Positions 1 to 7,244 of a DNA stretch of 64,000 nucleotides are shown piece after piece. Made by a program: the position numbers and the translations under genes. Source of the stretch: Nitrospira sp. (lineage in GTDB: Bacteria; Nitrospirota; Nitrospiria; Nitrospirales; Nitrospiraceae); contig JAFEBI010000023.1 in the NCBI GenBank assembly GCA_018242725.1, positions 1 through 64,000 of the forward strand, in the 5' to 3' direction. Below the pieces are notes generated by a model. That model was not told the origin of the DNA, ran no database searches, and worked only from the letters and a program-made list of their open reading frames with translations. Within the stretch, counting starts at the first letter, position 1; every line of letters begins with the position of its first letter.

Positions 1-22
1 GCTCGTATTTCGCCTTCGCCAT
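1..22 (-). CDS. tuf: Elongation factor Tu, first codons only
   Basis: The reverse strand from 22 down to 1 starts with ATG and reads M-A-K-A-K-Y-E, the standard N terminus of bacterial EF-Tu, the GTPase that delivers aminoacyl-tRNA to the ribosome. A GGGGTG stretch lies just upstream as ribosome-binding site. The rest of the gene is outside the window. Its position directly downstream of tRNA-Tyr, -Gly and -Thr genes on the same strand matches the tRNA-tufB arrangement known in many bacteria, which is the main support for so short a fragment. Confidence 0.8.
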
Positions 23-104
23 ACATCACCCCTTTTTATCTAAAACCACTCAAAGATGCCGATCCGCCGCACATCGAAACGCGGCAAGACGAGCAAGCTT
101 GGCC

Positions 105-180
105 TGGAGCCCACGACGCGGATCGAACGCGTGACCTCGTCCTTACCAAGGACGTGCTCTGCCAACTGAGCTACGTGGGC
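105..180 (-). tRNA. tRNA-Thr (GGT anticodon)
   Basis: The reverse complement folds as a complete 76-nt tRNA. The acceptor stem GCCCACG pairs with CGTGGGC, there is a standard D arm, the anticodon loop TTGGTAA sits on a GGACG/CGTCC stem, and the T arm carries GTTCGATCC. The 3' CCA is encoded. It is the last tRNA before tuf on this strand and is probably processed from a common tRNA-tuf transcript. Confidence 0.97.
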
Positions 181-264
181 CCCCTCGACTTCGTCTCGCG
201 TCGTCCGTTATTCGCGAAGCGCATTCCTCCGCTATCCGACACTCTTCGCGCTTGACGGCTTCTC

Positions 265-339
265 TGGAGCGGGCGATGGGATTTGAACCCACGACAGCCA
301 GCTTGGAAGGCTGGAACTCTACCACTGAGCTACGCCCGC
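265..339 (-). tRNA. tRNA-Gly (TCC anticodon)
   Basis: The reverse complement folds as a 75-nt tRNA. The acceptor stem is GCGGGCG/CGCCCGC, the anticodon loop CTTCCAA sits on a CCAGC/GCTGG stem, the T loop is GTTCAAATC, and CCA is encoded. It lies 84 nt upstream of tRNA-Thr on the same strand. Confidence 0.97.
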
Positions 340-510
340 CTCTTCTTCTACAGTCCCGAGTGCTCAACGCTGAGTCGTACATCTGATACCGTGAACACTC
401 AGAACTCAGCACTCACGACTACCCGCTTCACAATTATGACGACGCCCACCTGGAAACACCCAACCGACTACATGCCCGCACTCCACAATACCCATCAACT
501 CAGCGCTGCA

Positions 511-596
511 TGGTGGGCAGGCAAGGATTCGAACCTTGGAAGACATAAGCCAGCAGATTTACAGTCTGCCCCCTTTGGCCACTTGGGTACCTGCCC
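511..596 (-). tRNA. tRNA-Tyr (GTA anticodon)
   Basis: The reverse complement folds as an 86-nt class II tRNA with a long variable arm, as expected for bacterial tRNA-Tyr. The acceptor is GGGCAGG/CCTGCCC, the anticodon loop CTGTAAA sits on a GCAGA/TCTGC stem, the T loop is GTTCGAATC, and CCA is encoded. The 170-nt spacer to tRNA-Gly holds CTCAG-rich degenerate repeats. I could not place a convincing promoter in the 213 bases upstream. Confidence 0.97.
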
Positions 597-809
597 GCAA
601 TGTTTCATTGATTGATTCACACCAACCGCCGTAGCGCGAATAACAACCCGCCCAACAAAGACACATAGGCCTATCCGTGCACAATCCTCTTCCTCAATCC
701 TCAATGCAGATTGATTCCTCGAAGTGCTCGGACAGGCTAGGTTACGAAATGCCGGATTCTATTGATGAACTTACACGATGTCAAGAGGAGAATTTGGCCT
801 CGGGCCTTT

Positions 810-1718
810 TTAGTTCACTCTATCCTTCCCGATCGCACAGGTGGCTCGCCAGGTTGGACCGAACGATGCATCGACAATCTTAACAAAATCACTCGAAAAA
901 CCAAATGCTTGCTCCATAATAACAAGGGCTTCTTCCAAGGACAGCTGTGAGGGTTTGGCTAAGTATCGTTTCTGTGCAAGACGTCGTTCTTCCGGCTCTT
1001 CAGGGACATAATATCCACGAAACTCACCGTTTTCAAAGGCCCTTTTGAACCGCGGAACCCATTGATTTACATCCTGCCTACCACGAAACGTGGATTTCCC
1101 CCTCTGCTGGCGCAATTCCAGCTGATTCCACACGACCCAGCCGACGAAGACCGCCCACGTTTCATTCAAGGCCTCCCATGATTCCACCTCCGTCAAATAG
1201 CGCGACTCCACTTCGTCCGGTCGCTGAACAATTGGAGTAATCATCACCTCTCCATAGCGACAAGCCTGCTGTTCTTTCGCAAAGCGCAGGAGTGTTTCTG
1301 AGCTACGCTCGCCCCCCCCAATCTGAACGCCTCCGACCGTGAGATAATCCATATAGGCATGAAACAGTTCGTGATACAACACCTCCAACTCCTTGCGCGT
1401 CATCCTCCCAAGCGGCTTAAGCACTCTCCCCGCAGCATTGAGTGACAGGGTTCGATTGAGAAGCATCCGGTGCCCATCGGGATGGTACTCAGCGGCGTAG
1501 GTCCGAAGCTCATCAAACTCAAAATGGATAAAATCGGGCGGGACCATACGAAGAAACTTCGTCGGTACCTGTACGCGTTCCGCCTCCACCAAGAGACGCG
1601 CCCAGGATTGGTTCGCATGCTCCTCCTCATCCTGAGATCTGATTTCTGCCTCTACCACGGCAGCCGGCACCCACCAACAACACCACAGCAGGAAGCATCG
1701 AATCGTGAAGCATTTCAT
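810..1718 (-). CDS. Secreted HExxH protein, putative zinc metallopeptidase
   Basis: A protein of about 302 aa starting at the ATG at 1718. A longer TTG start at 1742 is possible, but the ATG places a signal peptide (MKCFTIRCFLLWCCWW...) right at the N terminus. In mid-protein the sequence LYHELFHAY contains HExxH, the zinc-binding and catalytic motif of gluzincin/metzincin-type peptidases, so it may be an exported peptidase or a peptidase-like protein. I do not recognise a named family. A third zinc ligand is not obvious, and an inactive relative cannot be excluded. It follows the helicase gene by about 40 bp on the same strand. Confidence 0.6.
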   Translation of the reverse strand: MKCFTIRCFLLWCCWWVPAAVVEAEIRSQDEEEHANQSWARLLVEAERVQVPTKFLRMVPPDFIHFEFDELRTYAAEYHPDGHRMLLNRTLSLNAAGRVLKPLGRMTRKELEVLYHELFHAYMDYLTVGGVQIGGGERSSETLLRFAKEQQACRYGEVMITPIVQRPDEVESRYLTEVESWEALNETWAVFVGWVVWNQLELRQQRGKSTFRGRQDVNQWVPRFKRAFENGEFRGYYVPEEPEERRLAQKRYLAKPSQLSLEEALVIMEQAFGFSSDFVKIVDASFGPTWRATCAIGKDRVN

Positions 1719-1757
1719 ACGCACGGAAGGGACAACCGGCAACAGAGAGTCGTCACA

Positions 1758-3779
1758 TCAATAGGGATCCTGCGCCATTCCCCAATCTCCTCCACCTTCT
1801 TCAACAAGGGCGAGCATGTCGAGAAGGTCGGAAGACACATGATCGAGAAATCGCGACGGTTTCGAGAGCAACATCCCACTCGTCCGATCGTACACGTTAA
1901 TGGGGTATGTCAAAAACAAATACCGTTTGGCTCGCGTGACAGCGACATAGAACAGGCGCCGCTCCTCTTCCAATTCGTCATCAGCTACAAAAGAATAGGC
2001 GGATGGGAATCGACCATCGACCGCCCAAATCACAAAGACACACTGCCATTCCAGCCCTTTCGCGGAGTGGATCGTCGAAAGAACGAGCCGTTCATCATCG
2101 CGATCAGGCGCGTCCACATCCACGGCACTGCCGTCGGGGGGCTCCAGCGCCAGATCGGCTAAAAACTCATCGATACCCTGATAGCCTTCGGCAATTGTGT
2201 GAAGATGATCCAGATCTCGCGTGCGCTTCGGATAATCGTCGTATTGGTCCTTCAGGATGGGAAGATAGTACTCGTAGATATGGTTAACTTGCTCAGCCGG
2301 CTTCGGGTCGTCCAATCCTGCCAGGCTCTCCAGTGTATTGGCCAACGCCTTCAGTCCCTGCCCGGAACGACCACTCACTCCGCGTAGCACGTCAAACGGC
2401 CGTTCGGCCTTCACGATCGCCGCAAGTACATCCTGAGCCTTCTTTGGCCCGACGCCTTCCACCAACATCAGCACACGATGCCAGCTGACGGTATCGAGCG
2501 GGTTCGCCACGACTCGCACATGTGCCAGCAAATCTTTGACATGGGCCGTCTCGATAAACTTCACGCCACCACGTTTAATGAACGGCAATCCCTTGCGGGA
2601 GAGCTCGATTTCCAAGTCGAAGGAATGGAAGCTTGAACGAAACAGGACGGCGACCTCACTCAGCGACACCCCCTCTTCCCGAAGCTCGAGAATCTTCTGG
2701 GCGATGAATCGCGATTGCGCATTCTCTCCCGCCGCTTCTACAAGTGACGGCAACGGCCCATCGATCTTTCTGGTGAAGAGGCGCTTCGTGTATTTCTCGG
2801 TCGCCTCTTCGATAATGCAGTTGGCCAGATTCAAAATTGGCTGCGTGCTTCGGTAATTTTCTTCGAGTTTATAGACCGTCGTACCGGGAAACAGCTCAGG
2901 GAACTCCATGATGTTCTTGAAGGTCGCGCCACGGAAGGCATAGATGGACTGCGAATCGTCACCGACCACCATGACATTCTGATGTGCCGTCGCCAACTGA
3001 CGGATGACTTCAGCTTGCAACCGATTCGTGTCCTGATATTCATCCACAAGAATATGGCGATATTGACGTGAAATGTTCGTACGCGCGGCCTCATCGAATA
3101 AGAGCAGCTGTCGCAGCATGACCAGCAGATCATCGTAGTCTAACAGTTGCTTCTGCCGCTTCGCCGCTTCATAGGCCTTCTGGAGCCGACCCAGATCCTC
3201 TGAGTGATCCGCGAAGTGAGCGAACTCTTCCAGGATGACCTCGTCGAGACTGCGCAACGTGTTTGCACTCTTACTGATCATCTCCATGATCGTCCCCTTG
3301 CGGGGAAAACGTTTGTCTTTTTCGTTCAACCCCAGCTGCGATCGAACCAGGGCAATCAGATCCTCCGCATCACCGCGATCTAGAATCGTGAACCCCGGTT
3401 CGACTCCGATCGATCGACCGTACCGCCGTAGCAGTAGATTCGCCACGGAGTGAAAGGTCCCCCCACAGACTCGGCGACTACTCATTCCGATCAGATCGCC
3501 CGCCCTGTCGAGCATTTCCTGTGCTGACTTGCGAGTGAACGTCAATAACAAGATATTCGAGGGATCCACACCGGAGTCGATCAAATATGCCACACGATAG
3601 ACGAGCGTGCGGGTCTTGCCGCTCCCTGCGCCTGCAATGACCAGAGAAGGGCCATCACCCGCCATCACTGCGGCCAACTGTTGCGCATTCAACGCAGCCG
3701 CATAGTCGATGGACAACGTGCGCGGCACGACCTCTTCGGTGGGTCGTTTCAGCACATAGGTTTTCACTTCTCGTTCCAT
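1758..3779 (-). CDS. UvrD/PcrA-type superfamily 1A DNA helicase
   Basis: A 673-aa ATP-dependent 3'-5' DNA helicase. Near the N terminus is the Q-motif region NAQQLAAVMAG followed by Walker A GAGSGKT. Motif Ia is LLLTFTRKSA, motif II is VDEYQDTN, and motif III is VVGDDSQSIYAFRGA. Motif IV lies around LEENYRST, motif V is STIHSAKGLEW, and motif VI is VAVTRAKR. Length and motif order fit UvrD/Rep/PcrA, used in mismatch and nucleotide excision repair and replication restart. It lacks the long C-terminal tail of E. coli UvrD. The exact subfamily is uncertain, so no symbol is given. Confidence 0.92.
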   Translation of the reverse strand: MEREVKTYVLKRPTEEVVPRTLSIDYAAALNAQQLAAVMAGDGPSLVIAGAGSGKTRTLVYRVAYLIDSGVDPSNILLLTFTRKSAQEMLDRAGDLIGMSSRRVCGGTFHSVANLLLRRYGRSIGVEPGFTILDRGDAEDLIALVRSQLGLNEKDKRFPRKGTIMEMISKSANTLRSLDEVILEEFAHFADHSEDLGRLQKAYEAAKRQKQLLDYDDLLVMLRQLLLFDEAARTNISRQYRHILVDEYQDTNRLQAEVIRQLATAHQNVMVVGDDSQSIYAFRGATFKNIMEFPELFPGTTVYKLEENYRSTQPILNLANCIIEEATEKYTKRLFTRKIDGPLPSLVEAAGENAQSRFIAQKILELREEGVSLSEVAVLFRSSFHSFDLEIELSRKGLPFIKRGGVKFIETAHVKDLLAHVRVVANPLDTVSWHRVLMLVEGVGPKKAQDVLAAIVKAERPFDVLRGVSGRSGQGLKALANTLESLAGLDDPKPAEQVNHIYEYYLPILKDQYDDYPKRTRDLDHLHTIAEGYQGIDEFLADLALEPPDGSAVDVDAPDRDDERLVLSTIHSAKGLEWQCVFVIWAVDGRFPSAYSFVADDELEEERRLFYVAVTRAKRYLFLTYPINVYDRTSGMLLSKPSRFLDHVSSDLLDMLALVEEGGGDWGMAQDPY

Positions 3780-3856
3780 GGAAATAAGAAAAGGGCTGCT
3801 TCAGCAATTCACGTCTTCAGGAGGAACTGGTCCTATACCATAACTCCACTTGTCTT

Positions 3857-4375
3857 TTATACAGACACAACGGTCCAAAGCCTGTAGACCAGCCAGATCA
3901 TGAAGGCGATTGTCAGCAACAGTAGCGCGACTGTTCCACCAATGATCCCGCCGACATAGAACCAATCGGCATGAGTTTCACGATCTGGCTTCTGAGCAGC
4001 CTCACGCAGCAGTGCAGCATTTCTGGCATGGCTCCGAAACCAGACAGAGAAGAGATCTCCGATAACCGGAACGGCCCCGACTGTCCCATTGATCAGCAGA
4101 TTGAGACTCATGCGAGTCAGCACGATGCGTGGAATCTGGAGCCGCGTCCCGATACCAAGGATAATCGTACCGATCAGATTGGCAATGACGTCACCGATCC
4201 CTGGAATCAGTCCAAGCAACGGATCCAATCCAATCGACCATGATGTCCCAGGAATTCTGATCGACGTATCCAGCACCTTGGCCAGAATGTCCGAAATAGT
4301 GAGCAGACGCTCCCGCGCCGCATCACTCGACGGCAAGACCTCAATCTTCGATGTGGATTGACGATGAGAAGCCAT
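3857..4375 (-). CDS. DUF4112 domain membrane protein
   Basis: A 172-aa protein whose middle (about residues 30-130) matches DUF4112: LDPLLGLIPGIGDVI, repeated runs of small and hydrophobic residues, then GAVPVIGDLFSVWFRSHARN. A strongly hydrophobic C-terminal segment (IIGGTVALLLLTIAFMIWLVYRL) is a membrane span. The molecular function of the family is unknown. It lies 77 bp upstream of the helicase gene on the same strand and is divergent from the toxin-antitoxin operon. Confidence 0.8.
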   Translation of the reverse strand: MASHRQSTSKIEVLPSSDAARERLLTISDILAKVLDTSIRIPGTSWSIGLDPLLGLIPGIGDVIANLIGTIILGIGTRLQIPRIVLTRMSLNLLINGTVGAVPVIGDLFSVWFRSHARNAALLREAAQKPDRETHADWFYVGGIIGGTVALLLLTIAFMIWLVYRLWTVVSV

Positions 4376-4450
4376 GGGATGGGGATACGCCTACCAGCCC
4401 GTCACAATTCTAAGAGATTTTAGGTCAAGAGGCGACACAGAGGCACATGC

Positions 4451-4484
4451 TTGACCATAAAATGGCTAATTTGTATAATTAGCC
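4451..4484 (+). promoter_or_regulatory. Promoter with palindromic operator for the antitoxin-toxin operon
   Basis: A near-consensus sigma-70 promoter: -35 TTGACC at 4451-4456, 17-nt spacer, -10 TATAAT at 4474-4479. A perfect 8-bp inverted repeat with 5-nt centre (GGCTAATT at 4464-4471, AATTAGCC at 4477-4484) overlaps the -10 box. A protein bound there would block RNA polymerase, the usual autoregulation of Phd-type antitoxin operons. Binding by the downstream antitoxin is inferred. Confidence 0.75.
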
Positions 4485-4522
4485 CGTATTGGTTACTATT
4501 AAGAACTTCTAGTGAGGACATC

Positions 4523-4894
4523 ATGCCGAAGCTCACGTTCAGAAACAGCCGTGGGCAGCTTGTTGATATCTCCACCGTCGCGGCCACAAAAGTCAAGAAC
4601 GAGTTCGGTGCAATCTTAGAGCAAACGATGCACAGCGGCGCAGTCGCCATTACCCGTCATGACACACCCAAGGCTGTGCTTCTCTCGTTCACCGAATTCG
4701 AATCGCTCATCAACGAACGCAGCCGCTCGCTAGACAATCTACATGCGGAATTCGAAGAATTACTGAGCCAGATGCAGACGCCATCAGCACGAAAGGGCGT
4801 CGAAGCAGCCTTTCACGCTTCTCCGGTAGAATTGGGACGCACCGCTGTTAAGGCCTTCAAAAAGCATCCCGCACCGGTGCGCAAACGGGCATGA
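4523..4894 (+). CDS. Phd/YefM-like antitoxin
   Basis: A 123-aa protein beginning MPKLTFRNSRG. The start is set by the ATG at 4523, with GAGGAC just upstream and about 35 nt after the expected transcription start; longer readings would begin inside the promoter. Residues 15-60 (VAATKVKNEFGAILEQTMHSGAVAITRHDTPKAVLLSFTEFESL) have the Phd/YefM pattern of a DNA-binding N-terminal fold. The charged C-terminal half is probably the toxin-binding part. The last 4 bases overlap the toxin start (ATGA), implying translational coupling. Family assignment is from pattern, function from context. Confidence 0.75.
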   Translation: MPKLTFRNSRGQLVDISTVAATKVKNEFGAILEQTMHSGAVAITRHDTPKAVLLSFTEFESLINERSRSLDNLHAEFEELLSQMQTPSARKGVEAAFHASPVELGRTAVKAFKKHPAPVRKRA

Positions 4895-5535
4895 GCGGCC
4901 CCAGACTGCCGCGCATCCATGTGCTCGCTGGCGTTAATGGAGCAGGAAAGAGCAGCATCGGCGGGGCAGCCATCCGTCAACACGGAGGCAAGTATTTCAA
5001 TCCGGACGAAGCCGCTCGCGCCTTCAGAGAAAAAGATCCACGCCTCACACAAAAAGACGCCAATAGCACAGCCTGGCGCCAGGGAGTGAGGCTGCTCAAG
5101 CGGGCGATCGAAACGCGCCAGGATTTTGCCTTTGAGACCACCCTCGGCGGGAATACCATCACCGGCCTTCTTGCAAAGGCCGCGGAACAAGGGATTGAGC
5201 TACACGTTTGGTACGTGGGACTGTCCAGCCCGGCATTGAACATCGCAAGGGTACAAGCTCGCGTGAGTCGAGGCGGACATGACATCCCTGCCCTCGATAT
5301 CCATCGGCGCTACGAACATAGCCGTCTCAACCTCATTGTACTGCTTCCGCGCCTTACCACCCTCCGTATGTACGACAACAGCATAGATGCAGACCCTGCT
5401 GCCGAACAAACACCACAACTGAAACTGGTACTTCACGTAGAGCGCGGCAGAATTCTGGGCCCACCGGATTTGACCTCCACACCGAACTGGGCCAAACCGA
5501 TCGTCGCCGCCGCACTCAAGCTGCACCAACCGTAA
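4891..5535 (+). CDS. Zeta-toxin-like P-loop kinase
   Basis: A 214-aa protein with an N-terminal P-loop (VLAGVNGAGKSS, residues about 11-22), then NPDEAAR and a FAFETTLGG motif. These are the arrangement of zeta/PezT toxins, which phosphorylate UDP-N-acetylglucosamine and poison cell-wall synthesis. The HVWYVGLSSPALNIARVQARVSRGGHDIP segment is typical of the chromosomal 'zeta toxin family' lid region. The start codon overlaps the antitoxin stop. Zeta enzymes are usually paired with epsilon or PezA antitoxins, so a Phd-type partner is notable. Toxicity itself is inferred. Confidence 0.78.
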   Translation: MSGPRLPRIHVLAGVNGAGKSSIGGAAIRQHGGKYFNPDEAARAFREKDPRLTQKDANSTAWRQGVRLLKRAIETRQDFAFETTLGGNTITGLLAKAAEQGIELHVWYVGLSSPALNIARVQARVSRGGHDIPALDIHRRYEHSRLNLIVLLPRLTTLRMYDNSIDADPAAEQTPQLKLVLHVERGRILGPPDLTSTPNWAKPIVAAALKLHQP

Positions 5536-5754
5536 ATTCTCCCGACTGAATTTCCTCACACGGTCGCCGTTTCACGCGCACGCGAAACACCGACCTTGCA
5601 TTCTGCATCGAGCTGAATTCCATGTGACAGGCCATTTGATTATATAAGAGCCACTCTATCGGAAAGGATTGGAGAGCGGCAATGCATGCGGGAATGAATG
5701 AAGGTACTAAAGTTTTTGAGTAAGCATATGAACTCAGTAAACCAGCTCTTCGCC

Positions 5755-6105
5755 TCAGTGTCCCATATCCTTGTTTTCCTTCGGCCCATACACGAATACC
5801 GACCATCGTTCCAAAATATGACTTAAACCTGGGACACTTATCTTTTGTTCTCCATCCATCCACTCCCAATACTCAATGGGCGATAGCACAGCACGAAGGA
5901 CCAGAGGATACAAAAATAAACCAATCACGGAACCACCTAAGGCACAAACTAGAAAGACAAAGAGGAGAAGAAACGAAGCAGCACCTTGCGCGGCGTCGGA
6001 AATTCCAAAATACTGGAGAAGGCTTAGTGCGCCCCACTGAAGCACACTATAGGCACTGACTGCGACCACTACTCCGCTAACGAGGCTGCAACCCATTTTA
6101 CTCAC
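5755..6105 (-). CDS. Small membrane protein, unknown
   Basis: About 116 aa from a GTG at 6105 (GGGGAT upstream); an ATG at 6096 is an alternative start. There are two or three hydrophobic segments (about residues 6-27 and 40-75, the latter LLLFVFLVCALGGSVIGLFLYPLVL) and a short charged tail. No recognised domain. The 219 bases on its 3' side toward the zeta gene hold nothing I can identify. Isolated, with no clear operon partner. Confidence 0.5.
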   Translation of the reverse strand: MSKMGCSLVSGVVVAVSAYSVLQWGALSLLQYFGISDAAQGAASFLLLFVFLVCALGGSVIGLFLYPLVLRAVLSPIEYWEWMDGEQKISVPGLSHILERWSVFVYGPKENKDMGH

Positions 6106-6294
6106 AGCATCCCCGTTCGATCACTTTCATTGTGCAAGTATCTTTTGAGTTGTACAAATTACACAGCCACGCGTCTCGTACCAGCCCCACACAAACAATT
6201 CGAGCCTTGATCTAAACAACTATGTAGATCATCGCGATGACACGATGGTATGCTTCTCTTTAGATCTGAGCAAGAACTTGTAGAATCATCCTCT

Positions 6295-6323
6295 TTGCTC
6301 CCCACACATGTCTCCGTTATAAT
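6295..6323 (+). promoter_or_regulatory. Sigma-70-type promoter
   Basis: -35 TTGCTC at 6295-6300, 17-nt spacer, perfect -10 TATAAT at 6318-6323. It predicts transcription from about 6330 and so fixes the start of the following gene at the ATG at 6343, with a very short leader, rather than at an upstream in-frame ATG. Confidence 0.65.
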
Positions 6324-6342
6324 CCCCCTGCAACAAAGACCC

Positions 6343-7179
6343 ATGGCTACCGCTACCACTGAATACAAGGAACGCCTTCGCCAGCTGGCCGAACTGATGC
6401 TCGCTGTGTCAGGTGAATCGGTCACGATGATGAAGCGCAATGCCCCGGAACAGGCGCTGAAGCTCAAGCGCCAGGATGAGTGGGGCATCTATCTGGAATT
6501 TCTCAAGATCATGTTCAATCTCACAGACCGTCTGGTAGCTCTTCACATTCCGCTGAAGGATCAGCTGGAATTCATGAACGGGCTGGAAGATGCGGTGACG
6601 CAACAATTGAAGCAGGCGCTGGAACCGGCCTTCGGCAACAACGCCGATCAGATGGAAATCGTGATGACGATCGGCACGACCGTGGCCGAGAGTCGCCAGA
6701 CCTACGAACGCTACAAATTTCTAATCACCGAAGACTCCAAGACCAAGACCGAGATGTTCCGCGACTTCGGCGAGAAAGTGGCCGACGCACTCGGCGCGCC
6801 ACGCAACGCGCAGCTCGGCGCCGCCGCGTCGCTCTGCGCCAGTGCCGTTGTCCCGGCACTCAGCGCCGTGCTTCAAGGACAGACTCCGCCTTCTCAGGAT
6901 GCTGTACAACTGCAATCCCCGGCAACTGGGGGCTCGACCGAACAGAAGCAATCAACCGGCCAGGAGATCAAGCTCGTCAGCTTGATGTCGAGTGTATCCG
7001 GCGAAGAAGTCGAGACCCGCTGGGGACTCCACCCCCGGTTTCGTGACGATCTCACGCTGTCCGAGCTTCAACAACTCACCAAACTCTTGAACCGTGTCGC
7101 AAAAATCCTTGGCGAAAGGTATGCCGCCGTGGCATTCTCTAAAGAGTGGGCCACGTGGCATAAGGCCGGACACGCCTAA
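6343..7179 (+). CDS. Hypothetical cytoplasmic protein, mostly helical
   Basis: 278 aa starting MATATTEYKERLRQL; the start follows from the promoter at 6295-6323. The N-terminal 150 residues are rich in charged and hydrophobic residues with helical spacing. Next comes a short alanine-rich hydrophobic stretch (LGAAASLCASAVVPALSAVLQG), a Gln/Ser/Thr linker, and a C-terminal part with LTLSELQQLTKLLNRVAKILGERYAAV. No signal peptide. I do not recognise the family. It is transcribed in the same direction as the phosphorylase gene that follows 65 bp downstream. Confidence 0.6.
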   Translation: MATATTEYKERLRQLAELMLAVSGESVTMMKRNAPEQALKLKRQDEWGIYLEFLKIMFNLTDRLVALHIPLKDQLEFMNGLEDAVTQQLKQALEPAFGNNADQMEIVMTIGTTVAESRQTYERYKFLITEDSKTKTEMFRDFGEKVADALGAPRNAQLGAAASLCASAVVPALSAVLQGQTPPSQDAVQLQSPATGGSTEQKQSTGQEIKLVSLMSSVSGEEVETRWGLHPRFRDDLTLSELQQLTKLLNRVAKILGERYAAVAFSKEWATWHKAGHA

Positions 7180-7244
7180 CTCCTATCGGCAGTCGCCCAT
7201 CATTCGCTTATAGGCATTGCTCGCCCTTGACCAAAGGAGTGTTT

